From: CAZEYI01 sp964422855
Lineage (GTDB): Bacteria > Patescibacteriota > Gracilibacteria > Absconditabacterales > Absconditicoccaceae
Reading direction: 5' to 3'
NCBI GenBank assembly: GCA_964422855.1
Contig: CAYRCS010000012.1
Span: 1 to 28,658 of the forward strand
Length of the DNA stretch: 28,658 bases
Part shown: in pieces, positions 8,875 to 18,274 of the stretch
Layout: every line of letters starts with the position of its first letter
Position numbering within the stretch: position 1 is the first letter of the stretch
Notes under the pieces: generated by a model
Told to the model about the DNA's origin: nothing
Seen by the model: the letters and a program-made list of their open reading frames with translations, nothing else
Databases searched by the model: none
Translations under genes and position numbers: made by a program

Positions 8875-11800
8875 ATGCGTACAGGTATTGTATTGTGATT
8901 GTTGTGATTGTTGTCGGTTCCTGTTTTTGCTCAAGATTTTGTATTTGATCAAGTAATCGTACAGTACGATTATTCTCAAGGGAGTTATGGATTATTGTCA
9001 AATGATGAGTCTGATGACATTGTTGTTCTTACTCTTTCTGGTGAAACGGTCCAAGATGCGATACAAAGATTATCTTCAGATCCTACAGTGGTCTCTGTGC
9101 AACCAAATTATTTGTATTCATTTTCGTCATTGCCAAACGATCCATACTTTAGTAGTATGTGGGGATTGTATAATACTGGACAAACTATTGAATGAGATTC
9201 GGGATTGTCTGGAGCAGATATAGGCTGGGTACAGGGTATTGCACTATTTTCAGGAATAGATGACGATAGTGTTAGTGGTACAATTGTAGGGGTTATAGAC
9301 AATGGAATAGCATATAACGATCCAGAATTGATAAATCGTATGTGGGATGGATCTACTTGTCTCAGTTATACAGGATGAGTTTTGTGATCTTGTTTGTGAT
9401 GATATGATTTTTGGTCAGATGATTTAGATCCACATCCTTATACTGGATCTACTATTACTGGTCAAGATTGGCATGGTACTTTTGTTGCAGGTATTTTGTG
9501 AGCAGAGTCAAATAATAATCTCTATATAGTAGGAGTAAATCCAAATATACGTCTCATGGCCTTGAGAGCAGGTAGTGGTAGAAATTTAACAACGTCAGCA
9601 ATTATCGATGCGATTGATTTTGCTACTTATAATGGTGCCCGTATATTGAATGCTAGTTTTGGGGGAACAGGATTTGACTCATTGTTGTATAATGCAATCC
9701 AGGGATTCCCTGGATTGGTAGTTGCTGCTGCTGGTAATGGTGACGATTTTCATAGTAGTGGTGTCTACAATGTCTATCCTTGTGACTTTAATCTGGAAAA
9801 TGTGTTGTGTGCTGGAGCTTCAGATCAATATGATACGCTTGCTTCATTTTCTGACTATGGTACTGCATATGTAGATGTAGTTGCTCCATGAGCAAATATA
9901 TCTTCCTTGGCTTTCTCATGAGATACTGCAGGCATTATAACATCTCAAGGATGAACTTCTTTTGCTGCTCCATATGTAGCTGGAGTTGCTTCTTTGTTGT
10001 GGAGCTATATGCCGACACTTAGTGTCACTCAAGTCAAAGATATTATACTCACCTATGGTGATTATTTATCAGCTTTATCATGAACTGTAGGATCATCTCG
10101 TAGAGTAGATTTGTATGGAGTGCTCAATGCATTTACTTTGTCTGGTTCGTTTGCTGTATCAGGGACTCCAGCACCAAGTCAATCACTCAATCTTCTCCTC
10201 TATACAGACACTTATCCTGCATCATATACTATAGATGGAACTGGTTTGGATGTTACGTATACAGGTATTTTGTCGTCAGCTGCGAGTACTATACCTGTTG
10301 TCTTATCTGCTGGAGAAGGCTATAAATATATCTATGTCGACATATCTACCGATTATGCTTCATGGACAGGTATGACAGGATTTTTGGTTCATGATTCTAT
10401 TCCTACATTGCAGATCAATGTTGTTTCTGGATACACGCATTATAATACATCATTTACTCTTAGTGGAATATTGTCTGATGCATACTATTTAAGTGGATTA
10501 TATATAAATAATGTTTCGTATACTGGATGTAACTTTGCATGATCTATATATACATGTAATTTCTCATCAACATATATACTCTCGTCTGGATATCATACTT
10601 TTGATCTTACGGGATTTGATGTATCAGACAATAGTGTAGCAACAGGGATTACTATTTTGGTAGATTTGTATGATAGAACTCCAAATACTGTCACATTTGT
10701 TACACAAACAAATGCGGAACGCTCTACGGTGACTACATCAAATACAGTTACTGTATGAGGAATAGAAGTTCCTGTCGATATATCGGTATCTGGAGGATTG
10801 TACGCTATCAATGGAGGATGATTCACTAATGTTGCTGGCACCATATCTTCATGAGATACTTTGCAGGTACGCCTTACATCATCGTCATCATATAGTACAA
10901 CAAAATCGCTTTCGCTTACTGTATGATTTAGTACATTTACCTTTACGGTAACTACTAAGGCTGCTCCTTCAGGTGGTGGAGGATGAAGCTCTGGAGGTGG
11001 TGGTAGTTCTGGAGGTGGTGGATGATGAAGTTCTGGTGGAGGAGACACTTCTGAAGATACATCTGATGATGAATCTGAAGAAACTTCTATAGAGCTTTTG
11101 AGTCAAGATGTCGATTCTTATACAACACAGATATTGTCTATATGAGATAGTTCGCTGTTGCTCAAAATACCTCCGTTTACTACTACAAGAGGATTGATAT
11201 TTAAGTCTTCTTTGGTTACCTTGTTTTCTGATAAGTTGTCTGGAGTATTGTTGTCTAAGGAACAAAAAGAAAATTATACTTTAGCTTTCAATGATTTCTT
11301 AGAAGGCATCTATGGATATATGGAATTGGGTTCCACTGATAAATCTCAGATATTAAAATCCTTTGCTATACTCAAGCCGATATTTGTAGCCAAGGCGCAG
11401 AGTGAATTGGAGATGGCTGTCCAGTATTTGTATACCACTAAACTTACGGTATTTAATACGCTTGCTACATTTAGATCAAATGATTATCTATCTAGGCAAG
11501 AGGCTGCAAAATTCATGGTCTGATTTGTAAAAAATATATTATGACAATCTGTACCTTCGATATCTAGTTGTTGGTTTGCTGATGTTGGTGATGCTGACCC
11601 AAGTCTTGTCTCTGCTATATTGGAGTCGTGTGCTCTATGAGTATTTAAATGATCTGATGGCAAATTCTTCCCATTTGGAACTCTTACTAAAGCAGAAGCA
11701 GTAGTTGTGGTATTGAGAGCCTTGGATGAAGAACCAAGTAAAAAAGATCCTGCAGTATGGTATAAAACATATATAGAACGTGCATACAATCTTGGCATTC

Positions 11801-11892
11801 TCAAGTCAAATACTCTGGATGGAGCTAACAATCCTGTTACGAGATGAACATTGGCACTGTTGTTGTATAGGGCGGCGTTACTAGTATATTAA
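8875..11892 (+). CDS. Secreted subtilisin-like serine protease with Gly/Ser linker and C-terminal SLH-like domain
   Basis: A 1005-residue exported S8 protease joined through many TGA=Gly codons. It has a signal peptide, MRTGIVLGLLGLLSVPVFA, then a propeptide with VVSVQPNYLY before PNDPYFSSMWGLYNTGQ, as in fervidolysin-like subtilases. The catalytic triad is Asp142 (GVIDNGI), His200 (DWHGTFVAG) and Ser362 (GTSFAAPYVAG); the Gly of G-T-S is encoded by TGA at 9952. Beta-rich Ser/Thr repeats (about residues 415-695) follow, then a Gly/Ser linker (about 700-724) and an acidic Glu/Asp/Ser stretch. The end, from about residue 865, resembles S-layer-homology repeats (SRQEAAKFMVGF, CWFADV, GVFKGSDGKFFPFG, RGTLALLLYRAA). 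It is probably a cell-surface-anchored protease. Substrate is unknown. Terminators lie on both sides. Confidence 0.93.
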
Positions 11893-11910
11893 TAACTATA
11901 TTTGATACAT

Positions 11911-11945
11911 ATAAAAAATCCCGACCTTGGTTCGGGATTTTTTAT
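11911..11945. terminator. Bidirectional intrinsic terminator
   Basis: A perfect 12-bp stem (11913-11924 with 11932-11943) has six A on one side and six T on the other, so it works in both directions. It ends the protease gene on the plus strand and the rnpB-tRNA-Trp transcript on the minus strand. Confidence 0.85.
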
Positions 11946-11946
11946 T

Positions 11947-12018
11947 CAGGGCCAGCAAGACTTGAACTCGCGACGCGAAGCTTTGGAGACTTCCGCTCTA
12001 CCTCTGAGCTATGGCCCT
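11947..12018 (-). tRNA. trnW: tRNA-Trp (anticodon CCA)
   Basis: A full cloverleaf folds on the minus strand: acceptor AGGGCCA/TGGCCCT, D stem GCTC/GAGC, anticodon stem GAAGT/GCTTC with loop CTCCAAA (anticodon CCA), T stem GCGAG/CTTGC with TTCAAGT loop, and discriminator G. The 3' CCA is not encoded. Anticodon CCA reads UGG only, consistent with UGA not being tryptophan here. It lies nine bases after the RNase P RNA on the same strand. Confidence 0.93.
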
Positions 12019-12027
12019 ATAGTGTAG

Positions 12028-12338
12028 CAAAACATAAGCCTGATTCTGTGTTACTGTATCATTTCTCTAAACTCGGTCATGCCAAGTATTGTGCACTTCC
12101 CATAAGGTAAGCTTGCACCAGATATGGTTTACCACTGATGCAAAATCATCTGCATTCAGAAGAGGTAAGCTTGCGCTACCCTCGCGTTGCATCTTTCTCT
12201 CGACAAGTCGAGATAGTTTTCGTTTCTGTGGCACTTTCATTTACCCTCGATAGGGATTCAACATCCGTTAGATGTTATCTGTTTGTGAGTGTCAGGACTT
12301 TCCTCCCCTGATATGCATCAGGAGCGATACATGTTTTG
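12028..12338 (-). ncRNA. rnpB: RNase P RNA
   Basis: Catalytic RNA that matures tRNA 5' ends. Near the 5' end it has GGGGAGGAAAGTCC and near the 3' end ACAGAATCAGGCTTATG, the conserved P4-region signatures. In between is GAGGGTAAATGAAAGTGCCACAGAAA-type core sequence (12225-12255 region). The ends are set by an 8-bp P1 helix pairing 12331-12338 with 12028-12035. A small hairpin CCTGAT/ATCAGG directly precedes the first conserved block. At about 311 nt it is at the short end of bacterial forms. A promoter sits just upstream and tRNA-Trp follows. Confidence 0.92.
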
Positions 12339-12346
12339 GTACGGGG

Positions 12347-12376
12347 ATAATGTAGTGAAATGCGGTTGTGTTGCAA
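12347..12376 (-). promoter_or_regulatory. Candidate promoter of rnpB-tRNA-Trp
   Basis: On the minus strand, -35 TTGCAA (12371-12376) and -10 CATTAT (12347-12352) are 18 bases apart. They predict a start within a few bases of the P1 5' end at 12338. Confidence 0.5.
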
Positions 12377-12445
12377 GCGTTTCATCTATTGTTTCTGGGT
12401 GCTGTATCTATATGTTTGTTGTAATTTATTGTCTATCTATTGACT

Positions 12446-13117
12446 ATGAATGTTCGTATAGATCCAAGTCGATATGCTGTATTGTCTAATGAATTTAACC
12501 AGCCTTACTTTACAGAAATTAAAAAATTTTTGGTAGAAGAAAAGAAAAATAACAAGATTATTTATCCTACGTGATCGAATGTATTTCATGCTTTTGATAT
12601 GACACCTTTTGATAAAGTAAAAGTAGTAATACTCGGTCAAGATCCTTATCATGGTGCCTGACAAGCCCATGGATTGAGCTTCTCTGTGCCTGATGGCTTG
12701 AGACAACCGCCTTCATTGCAAAATATTTTCAAAGAAATTTCTAGTGACTTATGAATTACGATGTCGACCAATGGCAATTTAACGAAGCGAGCAGAGCAGT
12801 GAGTATTGTTACTGAATGCATTTCTTACGGTAAGAGCAAGCGAACCAGCCTCTCATCAGAAGATCGGTCGAGAGCGTTTCACTGATGCCGTGATCCGTGT
12901 TATATCAGATAAAAAAGAGCATGTAGTTTTCCTTTTGCGATGAGCTTTTGCACAGAGTAAAGCATCTCTTATAAATCAATCAAAACATCTCGTACTCCAA
13001 GCGCCACATCCATCGCCGTTTAGTGTGCATAAAGGATTTTTTGGATGTAAGCATTTTTCGCAAACGAATGCTTATCTGCAGCAGCAGGGATTGGGAGAAA
13101 TTGATTGGAAGATATAG
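12446..13117 (+). CDS. ung: Uracil-DNA glycosylase
   Basis: Removes uracil from DNA to start base excision repair. The 223-residue length is typical of family 1. Water-activating motif GQDPYHG (Asp in VILGQDPYHGAGQAHG) and the C-terminal HPSPFSVHKGFFGCKHF with its catalytic His are both intact. Several TGA=Gly codons interrupt the standard-code frame, for example after YPT and after HGA. ATG 12446 is chosen as the first in-frame ATG (MNVRIDPSRY). It stands alone between the rnpB promoter and the converging recG; its TAG abuts the recG stop codon. Confidence 0.95.
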
Positions 13118-13293
13118 TTAAGCAATAAGATCTCCAAANNNNNNNNNNNNNNNNNNNNNNNNNNNNNNNNNNNNNNNNNNNNNNNNNNNNNNNNNNNNNN
13201 NNNNNNNNNNNNNNNNNNNNNNNNNNNNNNNNNNNNNNGCAGGGATTGGGAGAAATTGATTGGAAGATATAGTTAAGCAATAAGATCTCCAAA
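13084..13293. other. Assembly artefact: 55-base duplication flanking a 100-N gap
   Basis: Bases 13084-13138 are repeated exactly at 13239-13293, with 100 N (13139-13238) between. Both copies hold the end of ung and the recG stop codon. This is the pattern left when two overlapping contig ends are scaffolded with a fixed gap, so the gap and one copy are probably not in the genome. Confidence 0.85.
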
Positions 13294-15327
13294 GGCGTCT
13301 GTCAGATGCTTTTTTAAATACTCCAAATGATCGAGGTTTGGATATTTTTCTAGTAACCATTTGGCAGCTATCTGAATTGTTTCGAGAAATTTGATATTGG
13401 TAAGTATTTCCAATGGGATGTCTGCGATACCGGATTGTCTGAGGCCAAGCAATTCACCAGGGCCACGTTGTTTCATATCAAGCTCTGCGAGTTTGAATCC
13501 GTCGCTTGTTTCTTCTAGTGACTTGAGTCTCTTGTAACTATCTGATCATTTTTTGGCGGTTTGTAGGAAGCAGTATGATTGGAGTGAAGACCTTCCTATT
13601 CTTCAGCGGAGCTGATGGAGTTGTGAAAGTCAAAAACGCTCGGCGTTTTTGATGATCATAATAGTAGCTTCGGGTATGTCGACTCATACTTCGATAACGG
13701 TTGTTGCTACGAGAATAGAATATTTGTCGTTTTTGAATCATTGCATAACATCATCTTTGTCTTTTGACTTCATTTTGCCGTGCATGAGTCCTATTTTATC
13801 ACTGATTTCAGCAAACAATTCTTTGGTTTCTTCGAACTCTGCGGTAGCGGCTTGGACGTCTTCCAGTTTATCTGATTCTTCGATGAGTGGTGTGACGATA
13901 AATACTTTTTGTCCTTGATTAATCTTGGTCATGATTCGTGGTTTTATTTTTTTTCGTTCACTATTTGGAATTATCTTGGTGGTGATTGGAATTCTACCCA
14001 TAGGCATCTGATCTATAACACTGACTTCAAATTCTCCAAAGAATGCTAATGCCATCGATCTAGGAATTGGGGTTGCACTCATCTGTATGATGTGCGGACT
14101 ATTGAATTTTTTGAAAAAGGCTCTTTGCATGACGCCAAATTTGTGCTGTTCGTCGATGACGGCGAGTTGTAGGTCTTTGAAAGTCACATTTTCTTGAAGA
14201 ATTGCATGTGTACCGATTACTATATCGAGTTGTCCGGAGGCCAGTTGTTGTTTGGTTTTATCCTTTTCTGCTTTCGATATAGATCACGTAAGTATCCCCA
14301 TCTTGATGCCAAGTGGTAGTAGAACTTTTGCTATACTTCTGAGGTGTTGTTGTGCTAATATTTCTAACGGGGCAATAAATGCTACTTGTCCACCTAGATG
14401 TTTGATGACATAATATGCTGCGATAGCAGCAACGATAGTTTTACCACTTCCTACATCTCACTGTAAAAGTTGGAGCATTGGTTTCGAGAGATGGAGATTT
14501 TCGATGATCTGTTTGATGACTTTTTTTTGTGCTGTGGTGAGTTCGAAGGGGAGTGTTTCATTGATGTATTTGATAATGTCTCGTTTGATGCTTTGGCTAG
14601 CAGGATGTCAGGTTTTTTGATATGTATCTTTGCTCATCTGTGAGAAGAGTTGGATGCGGAGAAGTCTATCAAAAAATATTCTATAGAGTGCCTTTTCTTT
14701 GGATTCGTAGGATGCTGGGAAATGAAGTTCATGTATAGCTTCGTGTATGTGCATGATGTTAAACTCTTGGAGAAAGGTATCTGTGTATGGTTCTTCGATT
14801 ACTTCTTTGATATAAGGGAGGCATTCTCGTATTTTTTTGGCAAATCGGCTAGGATTGATACCCTGAAGTTCAGGATATATAGGATAGAGTCTCCCTATAC
14901 TATAGTCGTTGGTTTCTGTTTCTTCTACTTGTGATGGGATGAGTTGTGGTTGTCTGAAGACTATTTTGCCCTTAAATACGCTTGCTTTACCTACGATCAC
15001 GTATCGACTTTTGACGTTTATGGCTTTGGCAAGATATCAGGTATTGTATAAATTTATATATCCTGTCGTTCCATCTTGGTCTTGGAACATGATTTCATAG
15101 ACTTTTTTGCCTCATCTAGGGGAAAATTTTTTTTCTATAATTTGCCCTTTGGTGGCTATGGTTGTCTGGCCATCGATATAGAGATTTTTGAGTGTGAGTA
15201 TACTGGATCTATCTTCGTATGCTCTAGGAAAATACTGGAGGAGGTCGGCTACTGTATGTATGCCATTTTCTGCCAGTATCTGTAGGTATCTTCCGTTGGT
15301 TTTGAGTACTTTCTTGAGTTCGATCAT
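13273..15327 (-). CDS. recG: ATP-dependent DNA helicase RecG
   Basis: Branch-migrating helicase that reverses stalled forks and processes Holliday junctions. The 684-residue frame, joined through TGA=Gly codons, has the N-terminal wedge/OB region (ENGIHTVADLLQYFPRAYEDRS), Walker A GDVGSGKT, motif II DEQHKFG (usual DEQHRFG), SATPIPRS, VATTVIEVGVDIPEA, QLRGRVGR and the C-terminal LKxLxxTxDGFKLAExDxxxRGPGE..LGxxQSG. Length is normal. The start at 15327 is fixed by GGAGAT eight bases upstream on the minus strand. The stop lies in a duplicated contig end; if the gap is false, the recG TAA directly abuts the ung TAG. It is divergent from ftsH. Confidence 0.96.
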
Positions 15328-15347
15328 TATATTATCTCCATAAAGAC

Positions 15348-15539
15348 ATGACTGATCTATATATTTTCTTTTGTCAAAGGAAAGCGGATGTGTTGGTTGC
15401 AATTATAGCACTGATCGCTATACCGGTGCTTGCATTTATTTTGGTGTATGTAATTTATGAAAAAGTGATTGTATTTTGTTATATGATTTGTGGTACTTGT
15501 GACCGTAGGTTTGCATTTGGTTCAGCGTGCTGGATTTAG
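15348..15539 (+). CDS. Possible small membrane ORF overlapping ftsH (doubtful)
   Basis: A 63-codon ATG frame between recG and ftsH. It contains a strong hydrophobic helix (VLVAIIALIAIPVLAFILVYVIY) in the part upstream of ftsH, then runs 83 bases into ftsH in another frame. The hydrophobic part lies wholly in intergenic DNA, which favours a real leader or small membrane protein. The overlap and lack of a clear ribosome-binding site argue against. No homolog is recognised. Confidence 0.25.
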   Translation: MTDLYIFFCQRKADVLVAIIALIAIPVLAFILVYVIYEKVIVFCYMICGTCDRRFAFGSACWI

Positions 15540-17355
15540 TGTTGATAAACAAACTATAGTGCAAAAAACAACTGATGTTAGTCTCAATGATTTTGTTGCT
15601 CGCTATGAGTCTGGGGACTTTATGCAAATAATTGAAGAGGACGCACAGAGTTTGAAATGATATCGTCTTATTGAAACTAAAACTGTAGATAATGTGTTGT
15701 GACTTGGCAAGTCTTTTGTTCAAGAGTATGTGGAAGTTTATCAAACCCCTAAGCCACAGTGAGTTTCTTTGCTGGATCTTGGTATAAGTCTGACATGAGA
15801 TACACAAGTGGAGGCTCTGTATACGACGCCTAGTGTTTTGCGTCAGATCTTTGAATTTGCCGCACCTTTGTTGGGAGTATTACTTGTATTCTTCTTGATA
15901 TTTAGATTTATGGGGCCAAAAGGTGGAGGGATGCCTTTCAATTTGAAAATTGGTAAGTTAGCTTCTAAAACTGGTGTACAAACTAAGTTTAAAGATGTTG
16001 CTGGTATGCATGAAGTGAAGGAAGAATTGGCAGAGATTGTTGATTATCTCAAAAATCCGGCAAAGTATCATAAAGTAGGAGCCAGACATCCTAAATGAGT
16101 ATTATTATATGGTCAGCCTGGATCTGGAAAAACATTGTTGGCTAGAGCAGTAGCTGGTGAATCCAATACGGCATTTTTCTCGAGCTCTGGTTCAGAATTT
16201 ATGGAAATGCTGGTAGGTATGTGAGCTGCTAAAGTGAGAGAATTATTTACTAAGGCAAAATCTGCAGGTAAAGCAATCATATTTATCGACGAAATTGATG
16301 CTATTGGTAAGAAGAGATGATCTGGATATACAGGGGGACATCAAGAACAAGAACAAACATTGAATCAGATCCTTACAGAGATGGATGGATTTGATAAAAA
16401 TGCAACTATCGTTGTTATAGCTGCTACCAATAGACCCGATACTTTGGATCCGGCTTTGATGAGAGCAGGTAGATTTGATAGGAAGATATACGTGTCGAGA
16501 CCAACGCTTGAAGAAAGAATAGAAATATTTTCTTACTATCTAGAAAAGAAGAAAATGGCTAAGGATCTTAAAATTCCTACTTTAGCTAAGAGAACAAGCG
16601 GTTTGGTGTGAGCAGATATAGAAAATATCGTGAATGAAGCGTCTATGAAAATAGCTAAAGACAATAGATCAGAACTTACTGCACAGGACTTTGAGTATGC
16701 TTTGGAAAAGGTACTTATGTGACCTGAGAAAAAGATAAAGTCTATTACTGATGAAGAAAAAAAGATCGTCGCTTATCATGAATTAGGTCATGCAATTACT
16801 GCACATATTCTTCCCCATGCAGATCCTGTCGAGAAGATATCTATAGTTTCTAGATGACAAGCACTTGGGGTAACCTGGATGATGCCAAAAGAAGAGAAAT
16901 ATCTTCATTCTAAGCAAAAGTTCTTGGATGATGTAGTATCTTTGCTTGGTGGTAGGGCTGCTGAAGAAGTGTTTTTTGGTAAAGAAGCTATTACTACTGG
17001 AGCTTCAAATGATTTTGAAAGAGCAACTAAGACTATAACTGACTTGGTGGCTACGTATGGTATGGATGAAGAACTGGGGCCTGTACGTTATATGGATGCA
17101 GAGAGAGATGATGGATGATATGGATTCACTAAACCATTTAGTGAAAAAACTGCAGAGAAAATTGATGCTAAGATCAAAGAATACCTTGTAGATGCCTATG
17201 CAAAAGCGAAAGACATCATTACAAAGAATAGAAAACTTATCGACTCTATGGCACAATTATTGCTACTCAAAGAATATATTACCAAGGATGAGTTTGATGC
17301 TATTATGGAAGATCCTCGTAAAGCTAAAGAATTTTATACTGATGCTCAAGTATAA
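15457..17355 (+). CDS. ftsH: ATP-dependent zinc metalloprotease FtsH
   Basis: Membrane-anchored AAA+ protease for membrane and regulatory proteins. It has 632 residues: an N-terminal TM helix (MKKGLYFVIGFVVLVTVGLHL), an extracytoplasmic domain, a second TM (LLGVLLVFFLIFRF), then FKDVAGMHEVKEEL. Walker A is GQPGSGKT (219-226), where most FtsH have GPPGTGKT. Walker B is IIFIDEIDA, the second region of homology is TEMDGF..VIAATNRPDTLDPALMRAGRFDR, and the zinc site is HELGH (441-445). The pore loop reads MLVG with Leu252 where Phe is usual. TGA=Gly codons are frequent, for example at 16096 just before Walker A. ATG 15457 is the first start after an in-frame TAA at 15451 and gives the expected membrane anchor. 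Confidence 0.95.
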
Positions 17356-17420
17356 TTTGGTCGCTTGTAGTTGTTGCCTAAAATCGTATAGTGTTTGTGT
17401 TTTATCAGATACAGAAGTTA

Positions 17421-18242
17421 ATGGCATCATTGTTTGTTTTGGATCGATATACGAGTAAGAATCTGATTGTTGATAACATCCCTGATGATGTTTTTGCTAC
17501 ATTGGAACATAAACAGAAGATCGTCTATCGTGTCCAAGATAAGAATCAGGAAATACTTTCTATAGGTGAAGTAGTCAAACATGAATTGGATACCGATAGA
17601 CATGCTGGTTTTGAAAAAATATTGGATGGTGAAGATCTGACGTATTTTAATCAAATGCAGGATTATGCTGCTAGCATATATCCTGACTTTAGAAAGACTT
17701 TTAGGAAGGCTTTTGTCTGATCTATACCGGTAACCGCTAGGTTTCATATATATGCCGAGCAAGTGTACTTCTATTTCTTTGCTCAAGAAAGATATATTTT
17801 TACTGAATATGCTAGGGAATTGAGGCATAAATTGGGTAAAAATATATTTTTGTATCAGATATGAGCTAGAGATTTGGTGAGATTGTCTCCTTGGTATGAT
17901 AATATTATAGGATACAACAATATTAGCTTGTGTGAAAAGAGTACCAGAGACCTTGCTGAGGTATCTATGGATGATATAGTACTCCAGAATTTAGAATGAA
18001 GAGATATAGAGAAGCTTAAGACTCGATACGGCAAGTTTAAGCCTAGTTTATGATATGAGGTTGACTTATATCAGGAAGAAAGTAAAATGTACCCACCCAA
18101 ATGATCAATAGTAAAGGATTCTACTGGCACTATCAGCGGCAGGGTTCTATCCTTCAATATACTCTTGGGTGACGTGAAAATAAAAAATGATGAATGAATG
18201 ATATATGTTTTCCCAAAAGATCAGTTACAGATCGTAGAATAA
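17421..18242 (+). CDS. PSP1 / RicT (YaaT)-like protein lacking most cluster cysteines
   Basis: A 273-residue protein whose central part matches the PSP1 C-terminal domain: YAEQVYFYFFAQERYIFTEYARELRHKLG, then QIGARD (146-151, Gly by TGA), VSMDD..LQNLE, and KFKPSLGYEVDLY followed by YPPKGSIV. In Firmicutes the homolog RicT joins RicA/RicF in an Fe-S complex affecting RNase Y-dependent RNA processing. RicT carries GxCGRxLCC and CGRLMCC motifs; here the aligned segments read IIGYNNISLCEK and TRYGKFKPSLGYE, so only one Cys remains. The N-terminal 100 residues are not recognised. It follows ftsH by 65 bases and precedes the TPR gene by 32, so is probably in their operon. PSP1 family is likely; the Ric role is not assured. 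Confidence 0.75.
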
Positions 18243-18274
18243 TAATTGTATGTGTTTAGTCTGTTTTTGTGCCC

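Noticed and set aside
10593..11265. Long minus-strand frames rich in Pro and Ser opposite the protease linker
   Set aside because: They are the complement of the Gly/Ser linker codons of the real protease gene and have no independent support.
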